From: Lachnospiraceae bacterium
GTDB lineage: Bacteria; Bacillota; Clostridia; Lachnospirales; Lachnospiraceae
Direction of reading: 5' to 3'
NCBI GenBank assembly: GCA_017620255.1
Contig: JAFZQU010000010.1
Location: forward strand, 1 to 64,000
DNA: 64,000 nt
The notes below the pieces were generated by a model, which saw only the letters and a list, made by a program, of their open reading frames with translations, was not told the origin of the DNA and ran no database searches. Of this stretch, positions 34,734 through 44,625 are shown one piece after another. Made by a program: the position numbers and the translations under genes. How positions within the stretch are numbered: position 1 is the stretch's first letter; the number at the start of each line of letters is the position of its first letter.

Positions 34734-35667
34734 GAATGACATCAATGAAACTTCCCTGGACATGCTGAAGGAGATCACGGATTGGGAGGGGCTGTTTGAC
34801 GGCGCCTATTCCATCAGACAGGACGGAACCTGTGCAGACATGCGTTCCACCGAAACGATCCGGATCGTACCAAAGACCGACAACCCGGGGATCGACATCT
34901 ATATATCTGCGGGGAAAAAGAAAGATACGGTCTACATTCCGGCCTGCGTAACAAAGAGCGGTGTGGATGACGTGGTCTATAATGATTTTCACGTACAGAA
35001 AGATGCGGATGTGATCATTGTGGCAGGCTGCGGCGTGCACACTACGGATGACGAGGGCGCAAGGCACAACGGGATCCACAGGTTCTTCTTAGAGCCCGGC
35101 TCGCATGTGCTCTATAAAGAAAAACACATCGGGAAGGGTGTCGGGAACGGCATCCGCACGATCGATCCCGTTACGGACATCGTGCTTGGCGAGAACGCCG
35201 TGCTGGAAATGGATACACAGCAGCTCTCCGGTGTGGACAAGACCATCAGAAAGACCAAGGCAAAACTGGACCGCGGCGCGAAACTCGTGATCCACGAGAG
35301 TATCTTAACGGATGCGGATAACGTGGCGGAAACGGATTTTGAAGTGGTGATGGAAGGCGAGGATTCCGCAGTCGATCTGATCTCGCGTTCTGTCGCAAAA
35401 GGCGAAAGCCGGCAGGCTTATCATTCCCATATCATCGGGAACTGCAGGTGCACCGGCCACTCGGAATGCGATGCGATCTTAGTCGGCAACGGCAAGGTGG
35501 ACGCTTCCCCGGCCCTGTACGCAGGCGATCTGGATGCTGCCCTGATCCATGAGGCGGCGATCGGAAAGATCGCGGGTGAACAGATCATCAAACTGCAGAC
35601 GCTCGGACTGACGGAAGAAGAAGCGGAAGAAAAGATCATAGAAGGATTTTTAACGGGGGTAGAATGA
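34726..35667 (+). CDS. Short SufB/SufD-like scaffold protein
   Basis: A 313-residue SufB/SufD-family beta-helix protein, shorter than SufB (about 465) and missing its N-terminal region. The core shows [20 protein letters not shown], a '[16 protein letters not shown]' rung and a C-terminal [16 protein letters not shown]. Together with SufC it forms a two-gene minimal SUF system of the type described for anaerobes and archaea. Cys in VAGCGVH and in [10 protein letters not shown] are candidate cluster ligands. Translationally coupled to sufC. Confidence 0.88.
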   Translation: MAKNDINETSLDMLKEITDWEGLFDGAYSIRQDGTCADMRSTETIRIVPKTDNPGIDIYISAGKKKDTVYIPACVTKSGVDDVVYNDFHVQKDADVIIVAGCGVHTTDDEGARHNGIHRFFLEPGSHVLYKEKHIGKGVGNGIRTIDPVTDIVLGENAVLEMDTQQLSGVDKTIRKTKAKLDRGAKLVIHESILTDADNVAETDFEVVMEGEDSAVDLISRSVAKGESRQAYHSHIIGNCRCTGHSECDAILVGNGKVDASPALYAGDLDAALIHEAAIGKIAGEQIIKLQTLGLTEEEAEEKIIEGFLTGVE

Positions 35668-35668
35668 C

Positions 35669-36697
35669 ATGGCTATTTTGGTAACAGGCGGCGCAGGTTA
35701 TATCGGCAGTCACACTTGTGTGGAACTGATCGAAGCGGGATATGAGCCCATCATTGTGGACAATCTCTATAATTCCAGCAGGGAAGCCATCAAACGGGTA
35801 GAGGAGATCACGGGCAAGACACTGACCTTCTACGAGGCAGACCTGCTCGATCAGGATGCGATCGATGCGATCTTTGCAAAGCATGAGATCGAGAGCGTCA
35901 TCCACTTCGCAGGCTACAAGGCGGTCGGCGAATCGGTGGCAAAACCGATCGAATACTATCACAACAATATCACGGGCACTCTGATGCTCTGTGATGTCAT
36001 GAGAAAGCACAACGTGAAGAACCTTGTGTTCTCTTCCTCTGCAACCGTATACGGTGATCCCGAGAAACTGCCGATCACCGAAGACTTAAAGACCGGCGGC
36101 GTGACCAATCCGTACGGGCAGACGAAGTTCATGATCGAACAGATCCTGCAGGATATCTATGTATCGGATCCTGCCTGGAACATCATCCTGCTGCGTTACT
36201 TCAATCCGATCGGCGCCCATGCTTCCGGAAAGATCGGAGAGGATCCAAACGGGATTCCCAATAACCTGGTACCGTATGTGGCACAGGTTGCGGTTGGCAA
36301 GCTCGAGAAGATCCATGTATTCGGCGATGACTACGATACCGTCGACGGAACGGGTGTGAGAGACTACATACACGTGGTCGACCTTGCGAAGGGACATGTC
36401 AAGGCACTCGAGAAGATAGAGAGCATGCGTAAAGACGGACAGAGCGGCGTGAATGTATACAACCTCGGCACAGGAAACGGCAGCAGTGTGCTGCAGGTCA
36501 TTCATGCGTTTGAGAAAGCCTGCGGCAAGGAACTGGCTTATGTGGTGGATGCACGTCGGCCCGGCGACATTGCCGCCTGCTACGCAGACGCCACCAAGGC
36601 ATATAACGAACTGCACTGGAAAGCAGAGAAGACGATCGCCGACATGTGCGCGGATTCCTGGCGCTGGCAGTCAAACAACCCCAACGGATATAAATAA
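35669..36697 (+). CDS. galE: UDP-glucose 4-epimerase
   Basis: Interconverts UDP-glucose and UDP-galactose (NAD-dependent), for galactose use and surface polysaccharide. The 342-residue extended short-chain dehydrogenase has [10 protein letters not shown] for [11 protein letters not shown] and the YGQTK catalytic Tyr-Lys pair. It starts 1 nt after the sufB-like stop, with an in-gene ribosome site GGGG. The neighbour genes are unrelated in pathway. Confidence 0.96.
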   Translation: MAILVTGGAGYIGSHTCVELIEAGYEPIIVDNLYNSSREAIKRVEEITGKTLTFYEADLLDQDAIDAIFAKHEIESVIHFAGYKAVGESVAKPIEYYHNNITGTLMLCDVMRKHNVKNLVFSSSATVYGDPEKLPITEDLKTGGVTNPYGQTKFMIEQILQDIYVSDPAWNIILLRYFNPIGAHASGKIGEDPNGIPNNLVPYVAQVAVGKLEKIHVFGDDYDTVDGTGVRDYIHVVDLAKGHVKALEKIESMRKDGQSGVNVYNLGTGNGSSVLQVIHAFEKACGKELAYVVDARRPGDIAACYADATKAYNELHWKAEKTIADMCADSWRWQSNNPNGYK

Positions 36698-36733
36698 GAC
36701 ACGGACCTGCAATATCAGACTGGTGATTGAAAC

Positions 36734-39028
36734 ATGGATGGAATGCACGAACATGAAATGCCGATGACCGAACTCATCCTGGATGATGGGCGGATCGAGG
36801 CCATGGATGAGCACTTAAGTCCCGAGGAATTGTATCGGGACCTGATCATCCGCGTGCAAAAATACCATCCGTCAGACGATATCTCCCTGATCGAAAAAGC
36901 CTACAGGATCGCATATGAAGCGCATAAGGACCAGGTCAGAAAGTCCGGCGAACCCTATATCATCCATCCGCTCTGCGTGGCGATCATTTTAGCCGACCTG
37001 CAGCTGGATAAGGAATCGATCGTGGCAGGTCTTCTGCATGATGTGGTGGAAGATACCATCATGACGGAGGAAGAGATCGAGAAAGAGTTCGGCGCGGACG
37101 TTGCACTGATCGTGGACGGCGTGACCAAACTGGAAAAGATCAAATACAACGAGGATAAGATCGAGTTCCAGGCGGACAATCTGCGCAAGATGCTGCTTGC
37201 CATGGCAAAGGATATCCGCGTGATCATGGTAAAGCTTGCCGACAGACTGCACAATATGCGGACCCTGCAGTACATGGATCATGAAAAGCAGCTCGATATC
37301 GCAAGGGAAACGCTGGATATCTACGCACCGCTCGCACAGCGGCTCGGTATCTCGAAACTGAAGGTGGAACTGGATGATCTGTCATTAAAATATCTCGAGC
37401 CGGAAGTGTACTACGATCTTGTGGACCGCATTGCGATCCGCAAAGTCGAGCGTGAACAGTATGTGCAGGAGATCGTGGATGATGTATCAAAGCACATCAG
37501 GAACGCCGGGATCGAAGCGCATATCGACGGCCGTGTGAAACATTTCTTCAGTATCTATAAAAAGATGGTGAACCAGAGCAAGACGCTGGACCAGATCTAT
37601 GACCTGTTCGCGGTCAGGATCATCGTTGATTCCGTAAAAGACTGTTATGCGGCGCTCGGCGTGATCCATGAAATGTATAAACCGATCCCCGGACGTTTTA
37701 AGGATTATATCGCGATGCCAAAGCCCAATATGTACCAGAGTCTGCATACGACACTGATCGGGCCGACGGGCCAGCCTTTCGAGATCCAGATCCGGACGAT
37801 GGAGATGCACAGAACGGCGGAATTCGGTATCGCCGCGCATTGGAAATACAAAGAAGTATCCGACGGGAAAAAAGTCGAGGAGCAGGAAGCGGAGAAACTG
37901 ACCTGGCTCAGACAGATCCTGGAATGGCAGAAGGACATGGCGGACAACCATGAATTCCTGAATGTCTTAAAATCCGACCTGGATCTGTATACGGACACGG
38001 TCTACTGCTTTACGCCGACAGGCGATGTGAAAACGCTGCCGGCAGGCTCCAATACGATCGATTTTGCCTACAGTATCCACTCTGCAGTGGGAAATAAGAT
38101 GATCGGCGCCAGAGTCAACGGCAAACTGGTCACGATCGACTATGTTATCAATAACGGGGACAGGATCGAGATCATCACCTCGCAGAATTCCAAGGGGCCG
38201 AGCCTTGACTGGCTCAATATGGTCAAGAGCACGCAGGCAAAATCAAAGATCAACCAGTGGTTCAAGAACGAACTGAAGGAAAGCAATATCACCAAAGGCA
38301 AGGAAATGCTGCTTGCCTATTGTAAATCAAAAGGGATCGATACCCAGCAGATCCTGAAGCCCGAATACATGAAACTGATCATGGAGAAATACGGGTTCAA
38401 GGAATGGGATGCGGTCTGTGCGGCACTGGGACACGGCGGCTTAAAAGAAGGCCAGATCGTGAACAAGATGCTGGACTATTATGAGAAGGATCATCCGAGG
38501 ATCCTGACGAACGATGAAGTCCTGAAGAACGTCGAGGATGCGCAGAAGCCGGAAAAACTGAAAGTGCATACCGGCGGCGGGATCGCGGTCAAGGGAAGAG
38601 AGGATGTCGCAGTCCGCTTCTCGAAATGCTGTTCGCCGATCCCGGGAGACGAGATCGTCGGCTTTGTCACCAGAGGCCGCGGCGTATCCATTCACCGGAC
38701 GGACTGTATCAATGTGCTGAATCTGCCGGATGAGGAGCGGGGAAGGCTGATCGATGCGGAATGGGCGAAACAGCCGGAAGACGCCGGCCGCTATGTTGCG
38801 GAGATCAATCTCTATTCCAACAACCGCGACGGACTGCTGGCTGAGATCACACGTGCACTGACGGAAAAAGGTGTTTCCATCCTGTCCATGAACGTGCGCA
38901 CGAACAAGCAGGGGACAGCGACCACCTGCGTGGCGTTTGAGATCGCAAATACGGAAGAGTTAAACCGCCTGATCGAGAAACTGCGCGCCATTGATGACAT
39001 CATTGATATCGAGAGGACAAGAGGCTGA
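36734..39028 (+). CDS. rel: Bifunctional (p)ppGpp synthetase/hydrolase
   Basis: The long RelA/SpoT homolog that makes and degrades (p)ppGpp. The 764-residue chain has the hydrolase HD domain (His102-Asp103 in LLHDVVEDT, further HxxxH in the N-terminal helices), the synthetase domain (VKHFFSIYKKM, IYDLFAVRII, YQSLHTT), TGS (about 400-465) and a C-terminal ACT domain (about 690-764). The first ATG lacks a good ribosome site, so the start could be a few codons later. MBL hydrolase follows with a 1-nt overlap. Confidence 0.95.
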   Translation: MDGMHEHEMPMTELILDDGRIEAMDEHLSPEELYRDLIIRVQKYHPSDDISLIEKAYRIAYEAHKDQVRKSGEPYIIHPLCVAIILADLQLDKESIVAGLLHDVVEDTIMTEEEIEKEFGADVALIVDGVTKLEKIKYNEDKIEFQADNLRKMLLAMAKDIRVIMVKLADRLHNMRTLQYMDHEKQLDIARETLDIYAPLAQRLGISKLKVELDDLSLKYLEPEVYYDLVDRIAIRKVEREQYVQEIVDDVSKHIRNAGIEAHIDGRVKHFFSIYKKMVNQSKTLDQIYDLFAVRIIVDSVKDCYAALGVIHEMYKPIPGRFKDYIAMPKPNMYQSLHTTLIGPTGQPFEIQIRTMEMHRTAEFGIAAHWKYKEVSDGKKVEEQEAEKLTWLRQILEWQKDMADNHEFLNVLKSDLDLYTDTVYCFTPTGDVKTLPAGSNTIDFAYSIHSAVGNKMIGARVNGKLVTIDYVINNGDRIEIITSQNSKGPSLDWLNMVKSTQAKSKINQWFKNELKESNITKGKEMLLAYCKSKGIDTQQILKPEYMKLIMEKYGFKEWDAVCAALGHGGLKEGQIVNKMLDYYEKDHPRILTNDEVLKNVEDAQKPEKLKVHTGGGIAVKGREDVAVRFSKCCSPIPGDEIVGFVTRGRGVSIHRTDCINVLNLPDEERGRLIDAEWAKQPEDAGRYVAEINLYSNNRDGLLAEITRALTEKGVSILSMNVRTNKQGTATTCVAFEIANTEELNRLIEKLRAIDDIIDIERTRG

Positions 39029-39645
39029 TGGGCATCCGGATCCGCAGCATGGTCATGGGACCTGTTGCCACCAATGTTTATTACATATATGACGAAGATA
39101 CAAACGAAGCAGTCGTTTTTGATCCCGCCGTCAAAGGACAGTGGATCTGTGAGCACCTTACCGGAAAAGGAATGCATGTGAATGCGATCCTCATTACCCA
39201 CGGTCATTTTGACCATATCTCCGGTGCCAATGAATTAAGGGCTGCAAGCGGAGCGAAGATCTATGCGCCGCTCCCGGAAAAAGAGATGCTTAACGATCCT
39301 TCGCTTAACTTATCCGACACGGGCTATACGGTCACTGCGGATGTCTATGTGGAGAACGGGCAGGAACTTATGCTTGGCGGTATGAGCTTTCGCGTGATCG
39401 AAACGCCGGGACATACGAGCGGGGGTTGCTGTTACTATCTCGAGAGTGAAAAGATCCTGATCAGCGGGGATACACTGTTTGCCGGATCCATCGGACGCAC
39501 GGACCTTCCTACTGGTTCCGCAGGCACGCTGATCTCCTCCGTAAGAGAACAATTGATGCAGCTGCCGGATGACGTGACCGTTTATCCGGGACACGGAGGG
39601 AGCACAACGATCGGGGAAGAGAGGAAGTATAATCCGTTTCTATGA
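39028..39645 (+). CDS. Metallo-beta-lactamase fold hydrolase (glyoxalase II-like)
   Basis: A 205-residue zinc hydrolase with THGHFDHISG, the later His in TPGHTSG, Asp in ISGDTLF and C-terminal PGHGGST. It is commonly found directly after rel in Clostridia. It could act as hydroxyacylglutathione hydrolase-like or as another thioesterase. Overlaps rel by 1 nt (TGATG) and hemZ by 4 (ATGA). Confidence 0.92.
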   Translation: MGIRIRSMVMGPVATNVYYIYDEDTNEAVVFDPAVKGQWICEHLTGKGMHVNAILITHGHFDHISGANELRAASGAKIYAPLPEKEMLNDPSLNLSDTGYTVTADVYVENGQELMLGGMSFRVIETPGHTSGGCCYYLESEKILISGDTLFAGSIGRTDLPTGSAGTLISSVREQLMQLPDDVTVYPGHGGSTTIGEERKYNPFL

Positions 39646-41135
39646 TCACTGTAATGCTTGACGAACCGTCCTTCCAATATGATGTGCATTCGCTGATCAA
39701 AGCGTTTTATCCGCAGGAAGATATCACGTTTCCGGCAACGGAAGATCAGACGGAAACGTCCGGATTTCTGATAGAGACGGGAGCAGACGGCGGAAGGCCG
39801 GAGAATGAACCTTGCCGGATCGTTTGCAGGTATGTGGAAGATAAAAAAACCGTTTCCGAAAGAGAGAGCTGCTTAAACCCTTCTGACAGTGATGAGGCTG
39901 CAGAAGAGAGGCTGCGGATCAAGAACGAACTGAAGAGGACCCTGTACCGGCTTTTGGAAGAGATCACGGGCAGATCACTCCCCTGGGGAACGCTGACCGG
40001 GATCAGACCCGTCAAGATCCCGATGAAGATGCTGCAGGAGGGACATGACGAGAGAGAGATCCGCACCTGTATGCAGGAAAACTACTTCACGAGCGATGAA
40101 AAGATCCGTCTGGCAACGGACATTGCCAAACGGGAGCGCAATATCCTGCAGGGCCTGCATACGACTGACGGCTTCAGTCTCTATATCGGGATACCGTTTT
40201 GCCCGACAACCTGCATGTACTGCTCGTTCACCTCGTATCCCATCGGGAAATACAGGGAACTGACGGATGCATACCTTGCGGCGCTTGATGCGGAATTAGG
40301 GCTTATATCGGAAACGTTTGCCGGTAAAGTACTGGACAGTATATACATAGGCGGCGGAACGCCGACGACACTTGAGAGTTCTCAGATGGAAACACTCCGC
40401 AGGATGCTGGAGACATATTTTGACCTGCGGACAGTGCGTGAGTTCACGATGGAAGCCGGCAGGCCGGACAGTATCACCGTAGAGAAGCTTGCGACCATGC
40501 GTGCGATCGGGATCGACAGAATGTCCGTCAATCCGCAGACCATGCACGATGAAACACTGAAAGTGATCGGCAGGCGGCACAGTGTGCAGCAGACCGTGGA
40601 AGCGTTTCACATGGCAAGGGAAGCCGGCTTTACGAACATCAACATGGATATCATCCTGGGGCTTCCGGGAGAAGACGAAGCCATGCTTCAGGGCACGCTC
40701 GATCAGATCGAATCGCTGTCCCCGGATGCACTGACCGTTCATTCCATGGCGATCAAACGGGCGGCTGCCATGCAGGATTTCCTGAAGGAACACAAAGAGC
40801 TGGAAAGCAAAAACACACCGGAAATGATGGACCTTTGCGGGACATATGCAGAACGGATGGGAATGCATCCGTATTATCTGTACCGGCAGAAGAACATGAC
40901 GGGCAATTTTGAAAATGTCGGATACGCGGCGGACGGAAAATACGGGCTCTACAATATCCTCATCATGGAGGAAGTACAGCATATCGCTGCGGCAGGCGCA
41001 GGCACGATCTCCAAGATCCTTTTTCAGGACGGGCGGATCGAGCGGTGCGACACGATCAAGGATGTGGACCTCTACCTTCGTTCCCTTGATTCCGTGATCG
41101 AAAAGAAACGGGCATTTTTCAGCAGGCTGCCGTAG
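39642..41135 (+). CDS. hemZ: HemZ-like radical SAM coproporphyrinogen dehydrogenase
   Basis: A 497-residue radical SAM enzyme of the oxygen-independent coproporphyrinogen oxidase family. The Fe-S ligands are Cys187, Cys191 and Cys194 (FCPTTCMYC), followed by GGGTPTTL. The N-terminal extension of about 165 residues is typical of HemZ. The true reaction is uncertain in organisms that may lack full haem synthesis. It overlaps the MBL gene by ATGA. Confidence 0.88.
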   Translation: MITVMLDEPSFQYDVHSLIKAFYPQEDITFPATEDQTETSGFLIETGADGGRPENEPCRIVCRYVEDKKTVSERESCLNPSDSDEAAEERLRIKNELKRTLYRLLEEITGRSLPWGTLTGIRPVKIPMKMLQEGHDEREIRTCMQENYFTSDEKIRLATDIAKRERNILQGLHTTDGFSLYIGIPFCPTTCMYCSFTSYPIGKYRELTDAYLAALDAELGLISETFAGKVLDSIYIGGGTPTTLESSQMETLRRMLETYFDLRTVREFTMEAGRPDSITVEKLATMRAIGIDRMSVNPQTMHDETLKVIGRRHSVQQTVEAFHMAREAGFTNINMDIILGLPGEDEAMLQGTLDQIESLSPDALTVHSMAIKRAAAMQDFLKEHKELESKNTPEMMDLCGTYAERMGMHPYYLYRQKNMTGNFENVGYAADGKYGLYNILIMEEVQHIAAAGAGTISKILFQDGRIERCDTIKDVDLYLRSLDSVIEKKRAFFSRLP

Positions 41136-41172
41136 AGCAGTCATAAAACACAGCAGAAAAGGAGCAGACAAC

Positions 41173-42432
41173 ATGTCTTTGATCAAAAAACCTGTCAACG
41201 GGATGAAGGATATCCTCCCGAGAGAAATGCAGATCCGCGATTATGTGGCGGGGATCATCCGGGAGACCTACGCGGGATTCGGATTTCAGTCCATTGAGAC
41301 CCCGTGTGTGGAGCATATCGAAAACCTTTGTTCCAAGCAGGGCGGTGACAACGAAAAACTGATCTTTAAGATCTTAAAGCGCGGGGAAAAACTCAATCTT
41401 GCCGAAGCATCCGGTGAAGAGGACCTTACGGATGCGGGGTTGCGTTACGATCTGACACTTCCCCTGTCGCGTTATTATGCCAATCATGCGAACGATCTGC
41501 CCATGCCGTTCAAAGCATTGCAGATCGGCAGCGTATGGAGGGCAGAGAGACCGCAGAAAGGACGATTCAGGCAGTTCGTGCAGTGTGATATCGATATCCT
41601 GGGCGATCCGACAAACCTGGCAGAGATCGAACTGATCGCAGCCACGACGACGGCCCTCTCCAAGATCGGGTTCCACGGATTCACGGTACGCATCAACGAC
41701 CGCAGGATCTTAAAAGCAATGGCGGATCATGCGGGATTTGCACCGGAAGATTATGAGAAGGTGTTCATCATTCTGGATAAGATGGATAAGATCGGCAGGG
41801 ACGGCGTTGCGGAAGAACTTGCACAAGCCGGCTTTGCAAAGGATGTGATCGGCCGTTATATCGATCTGTTTCAAGAGGGAGACGGTGACATCGCGCAGAT
41901 CCGTTCCCTGATGGAAACGCTGCAGGCGGACGGTGCTGAGGATCTCATCACGATCATGGAAACGGTACGTTCCATCAGCACGGCTGATTTTGCCATCCGG
42001 TTTGATCCCACGCTGGTCAGGGGCATGTCCTATTATACCGGAACGATCTTTGAGGTCTCGATGGACGAACTGGGTTCCTCAGTCGCAGGCGGCGGCCGGT
42101 ATGACGACATGATCGGCAGGTTCACCGGGCAGAAGACCTGTGCCTGCGGATTCTCGATCGGATTCGAGAGGATCATCACGATCCTGCTCGAACAGGACTT
42201 CAAAGTACCCGGCAGTACGGAGAAATATGCATTCCTGATCGAAAAGGGCGCATCACAGGAAAAGATCGCGCAGGTCATGGAGGAAAGCAAACGCTACAGG
42301 GCCGAAGGAAAACAGGTTCTGGTCGCGTGGATGAACAAGAACAAGAAATTCCAGAAGGAACAGTTACAGAAAGAAGGCTATTTAGCGGAACATATACGTG
42401 ATTTCTACAATACGGAACTGATGAGAGGCTGA
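41173..42432 (+). CDS. hisS: Histidyl-tRNA synthetase
   Basis: Charges tRNA-His. The 419-residue class II synthetase has PVNGMKDILPREMQIRDYV (motif preceding 1), motif 2 with SVWRAERPQKGRFRQFVQCD, the histidine-A loop region LVRGMSYYTGTIFE and motif 3 in GFSIGFERI. AAAAGGAG ribosome site, 37 bp after hemZ. No T-box leader seen. Confidence 0.96.
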   Translation: MSLIKKPVNGMKDILPREMQIRDYVAGIIRETYAGFGFQSIETPCVEHIENLCSKQGGDNEKLIFKILKRGEKLNLAEASGEEDLTDAGLRYDLTLPLSRYYANHANDLPMPFKALQIGSVWRAERPQKGRFRQFVQCDIDILGDPTNLAEIELIAATTTALSKIGFHGFTVRINDRRILKAMADHAGFAPEDYEKVFIILDKMDKIGRDGVAEELAQAGFAKDVIGRYIDLFQEGDGDIAQIRSLMETLQADGAEDLITIMETVRSISTADFAIRFDPTLVRGMSYYTGTIFEVSMDELGSSVAGGGRYDDMIGRFTGQKTCACGFSIGFERIITILLEQDFKVPGSTEKYAFLIEKGASQEKIAQVMEESKRYRAEGKQVLVAWMNKNKKFQKEQLQKEGYLAEHIRDFYNTELMRG

Positions 42433-42436
42433 GCGA

Positions 42437-44011
42437 ATGAAATACTGTAAGAAATGCGGGATGCTTTTGGAGGATACGATCGATATCTGTATCGGATGCG
42501 GTACGGATGTTACGGATCCGGACAACGTGTCCAAGTATCCGCCGAACATGGTAAAAGAGATCGAAGCAGAGAAAAAGCAGAACAAAATGCGGACAACGAC
42601 GATCATTGCGATCATCGTGGTCTTTGTGCTGCTGATCGGACTTGTCATTCTGATCATATTCATGGCGCCGCAGATCGCCGGAGACGTGGATATGGAACCT
42701 GCGGATCCGTACTATGAAGAAGAATATCCGCCGGAAGAGGAGTTCTTTGAAGAACAACCGGAAGAAGTCGCGGAAGAGATCCCCGAAGACAGGGATGTAA
42801 AGGACGACGAAGGTGAGTATTTTGCAAGGGCGGAACTGACGGACGAAGGCGGAAACAAGATCTTCTCGGCGTTGTATCCGGAAGACTTTTCCGTAACCGA
42901 GATGAGCGTCAATTACGGATTCTGTTCCAACAGGCTTCCGGGATATGTGACGTTTATTGCGGACGACAGTGAAAACTCCGTCCGCTTCATCTATTTTTCC
43001 CCGCAGCATTTCTGGAACAAGCAGTCGGATAACCGTGCGGCCCTAAAGGACGGCGAAGACCCGCTGTTCCAGATGACGTTTGAAACCTATGACGAAGGAA
43101 AGACCTATCTGGAAAAACTGATCAAAGCCAGCTACCCCGGTGCCAAGAAGATCGATATCGTAGACACCTGGGAAGCAAGTGATGAGATCAAGGGACAGCT
43201 TTCCGAGATCGCCAAGGCTTTCAAAAAACAGATCAACACCCGTACGGATTATGCCCATCTGGGAGAGGATACGGAATATGCGCCGATGAATTCGGAATCC
43301 AAAGCGCTGTTCTACCGCTATGAAGTACAGACGAAAGATAAGAGCACGCTCTATATGCAGTTCTTTGTACCGATGGTCGCGAACAATATCATTTATTCTT
43401 CCGCGTCCAGAAACGATCACGGCACCATGGTGGAGTGGATCAGTCTCGGCATCTACGGAATGGTCGCCGGACATGAGGATCTCTACGATGATTATGAGCC
43501 GGCGTTTAAAGTGTTCAAGGATAACTGCACCGTGAACCAGACGTTTTTCCATATTCTGGAAAAACGCAGTCAGGACCTGAATACATCCATCCAGGCAGAA
43601 CAGGAAGCGGAACCTGTCACGCCCGAGCAGCTGACGAGTTACGGAAACAGCGGCGTGGAACTGGGTGATTTTACCAAGATGATCTATACGTTCACGACGA
43701 TCCGCGGCGGCGATAAGATCTTTGTGCTGGATGACGTGATCGTGGACGGTTCGGAGGAGATGTCAGTCGCGTTTTTCAACCGGGAAAAGGAGAAGGTGTT
43801 TATATCTCCCGCGGCGGACGAATATCCGGGAGCAGGCTATGAAGACATGATCCTGTCGGAAGAAACAGGCAGGCTCTCTGCGGACGATGTGGATTCCGTG
43901 GAAGGAGATGCGCCGCCTGCATCAGATCCGGCAGAAATACCGGAAGGTGCACAGCAGGATGACGGTCCTGTTCAGCCGGATGCGGAAGAATTGTCGGAAG
44001 ACCAGTTGTAA
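42437..44011 (+). CDS. Zinc-ribbon membrane protein of unknown function
   Basis: A 524-residue protein: N-terminal zinc ribbon (CKKCG ... CIGCG, residues about 4-22), one membrane helix (about 52-75), a strongly acidic stalk (EEEYPPEEEFFEEQPEE), an extracytoplasmic domain of about 330 residues, and a second acidic tail. This build is common in Lachnospiraceae proteins of unknown function. Follows hisS by 4 bp. I do not recognise the outer domain. Confidence 0.8.
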   Translation: MKYCKKCGMLLEDTIDICIGCGTDVTDPDNVSKYPPNMVKEIEAEKKQNKMRTTTIIAIIVVFVLLIGLVILIIFMAPQIAGDVDMEPADPYYEEEYPPEEEFFEEQPEEVAEEIPEDRDVKDDEGEYFARAELTDEGGNKIFSALYPEDFSVTEMSVNYGFCSNRLPGYVTFIADDSENSVRFIYFSPQHFWNKQSDNRAALKDGEDPLFQMTFETYDEGKTYLEKLIKASYPGAKKIDIVDTWEASDEIKGQLSEIAKAFKKQINTRTDYAHLGEDTEYAPMNSESKALFYRYEVQTKDKSTLYMQFFVPMVANNIIYSSASRNDHGTMVEWISLGIYGMVAGHEDLYDDYEPAFKVFKDNCTVNQTFFHILEKRSQDLNTSIQAEQEAEPVTPEQLTSYGNSGVELGDFTKMIYTFTTIRGGDKIFVLDDVIVDGSEEMSVAFFNREKEKVFISPAADEYPGAGYEDMILSEETGRLSADDVDSVEGDAPPASDPAEIPEGAQQDDGPVQPDAEELSEDQL

Positions 44012-44022
44012 GGAGCGGCCGG

Positions 44023-44625
44023 ATGAACATACTCGGACATTTGCGGACGGTCAATGAGCACAGGAGACTGGTACGGCAGGGATGCTTTGCGGTCGGACTG
44101 TATGCGCAGGGACTGCTGCACGACTTAAGCAAATATTCACCCGCCGAATTCCTAATCGGCGCAAAATACTATCAGGGATACCGGAGTCCCAACAATGCGG
44201 AGCGGGAGATCAAAGGCTATTCTTCCGCGTGGCTGCATCATCAGGGAAGAAGCAAGCATCATTACGAATACTGGGTCGACTATGCGGCTTCGGAAGGGAT
44301 CGGCATGCGTCCGATCAAAATGCCGGAACGCTATCTGGTGGAAATGGTCATGGACCGGATCGCCGCTTCCAAGACATATAACAAAGGACATTATACGGAC
44401 GACCTGCCGCTTGCGTATTTTCTGAAGGGCAAGCCGGTCATCAAAATGCATGAGGATACGAAGCGGGAACTCGAATTTCTGTTGCAGAAACTTGCAGACG
44501 AAGGGGAAGAGGCGACGTATTCGTATATCAGAAAAAACATCCTGCATAACGACCGGTGGGCAGGATGCATCGATCAGATCATAAAAAAGACCCGGGAGGT
44601 TATCCATGCAAAAAGAACAACTTGA
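44023..44625 (+). CDS. DUF5662-like HD-type protein
   Basis: A 200-residue cytosolic protein with 'LLHDLSKYSPAEF' and later His residues in 'WLHHQGRSKHHYEYW', a pattern seen in the DUF5662 family that suggests an HD-type metal site. No catalytic activity is known to me. Its 3' end overlaps the GH3 gene by 20 nt, so the two are coupled. Confidence 0.8.
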   Translation: MNILGHLRTVNEHRRLVRQGCFAVGLYAQGLLHDLSKYSPAEFLIGAKYYQGYRSPNNAEREIKGYSSAWLHHQGRSKHHYEYWVDYAASEGIGMRPIKMPERYLVEMVMDRIAASKTYNKGHYTDDLPLAYFLKGKPVIKMHEDTKRELEFLLQKLADEGEEATYSYIRKNILHNDRWAGCIDQIIKKTREVIHAKRTT

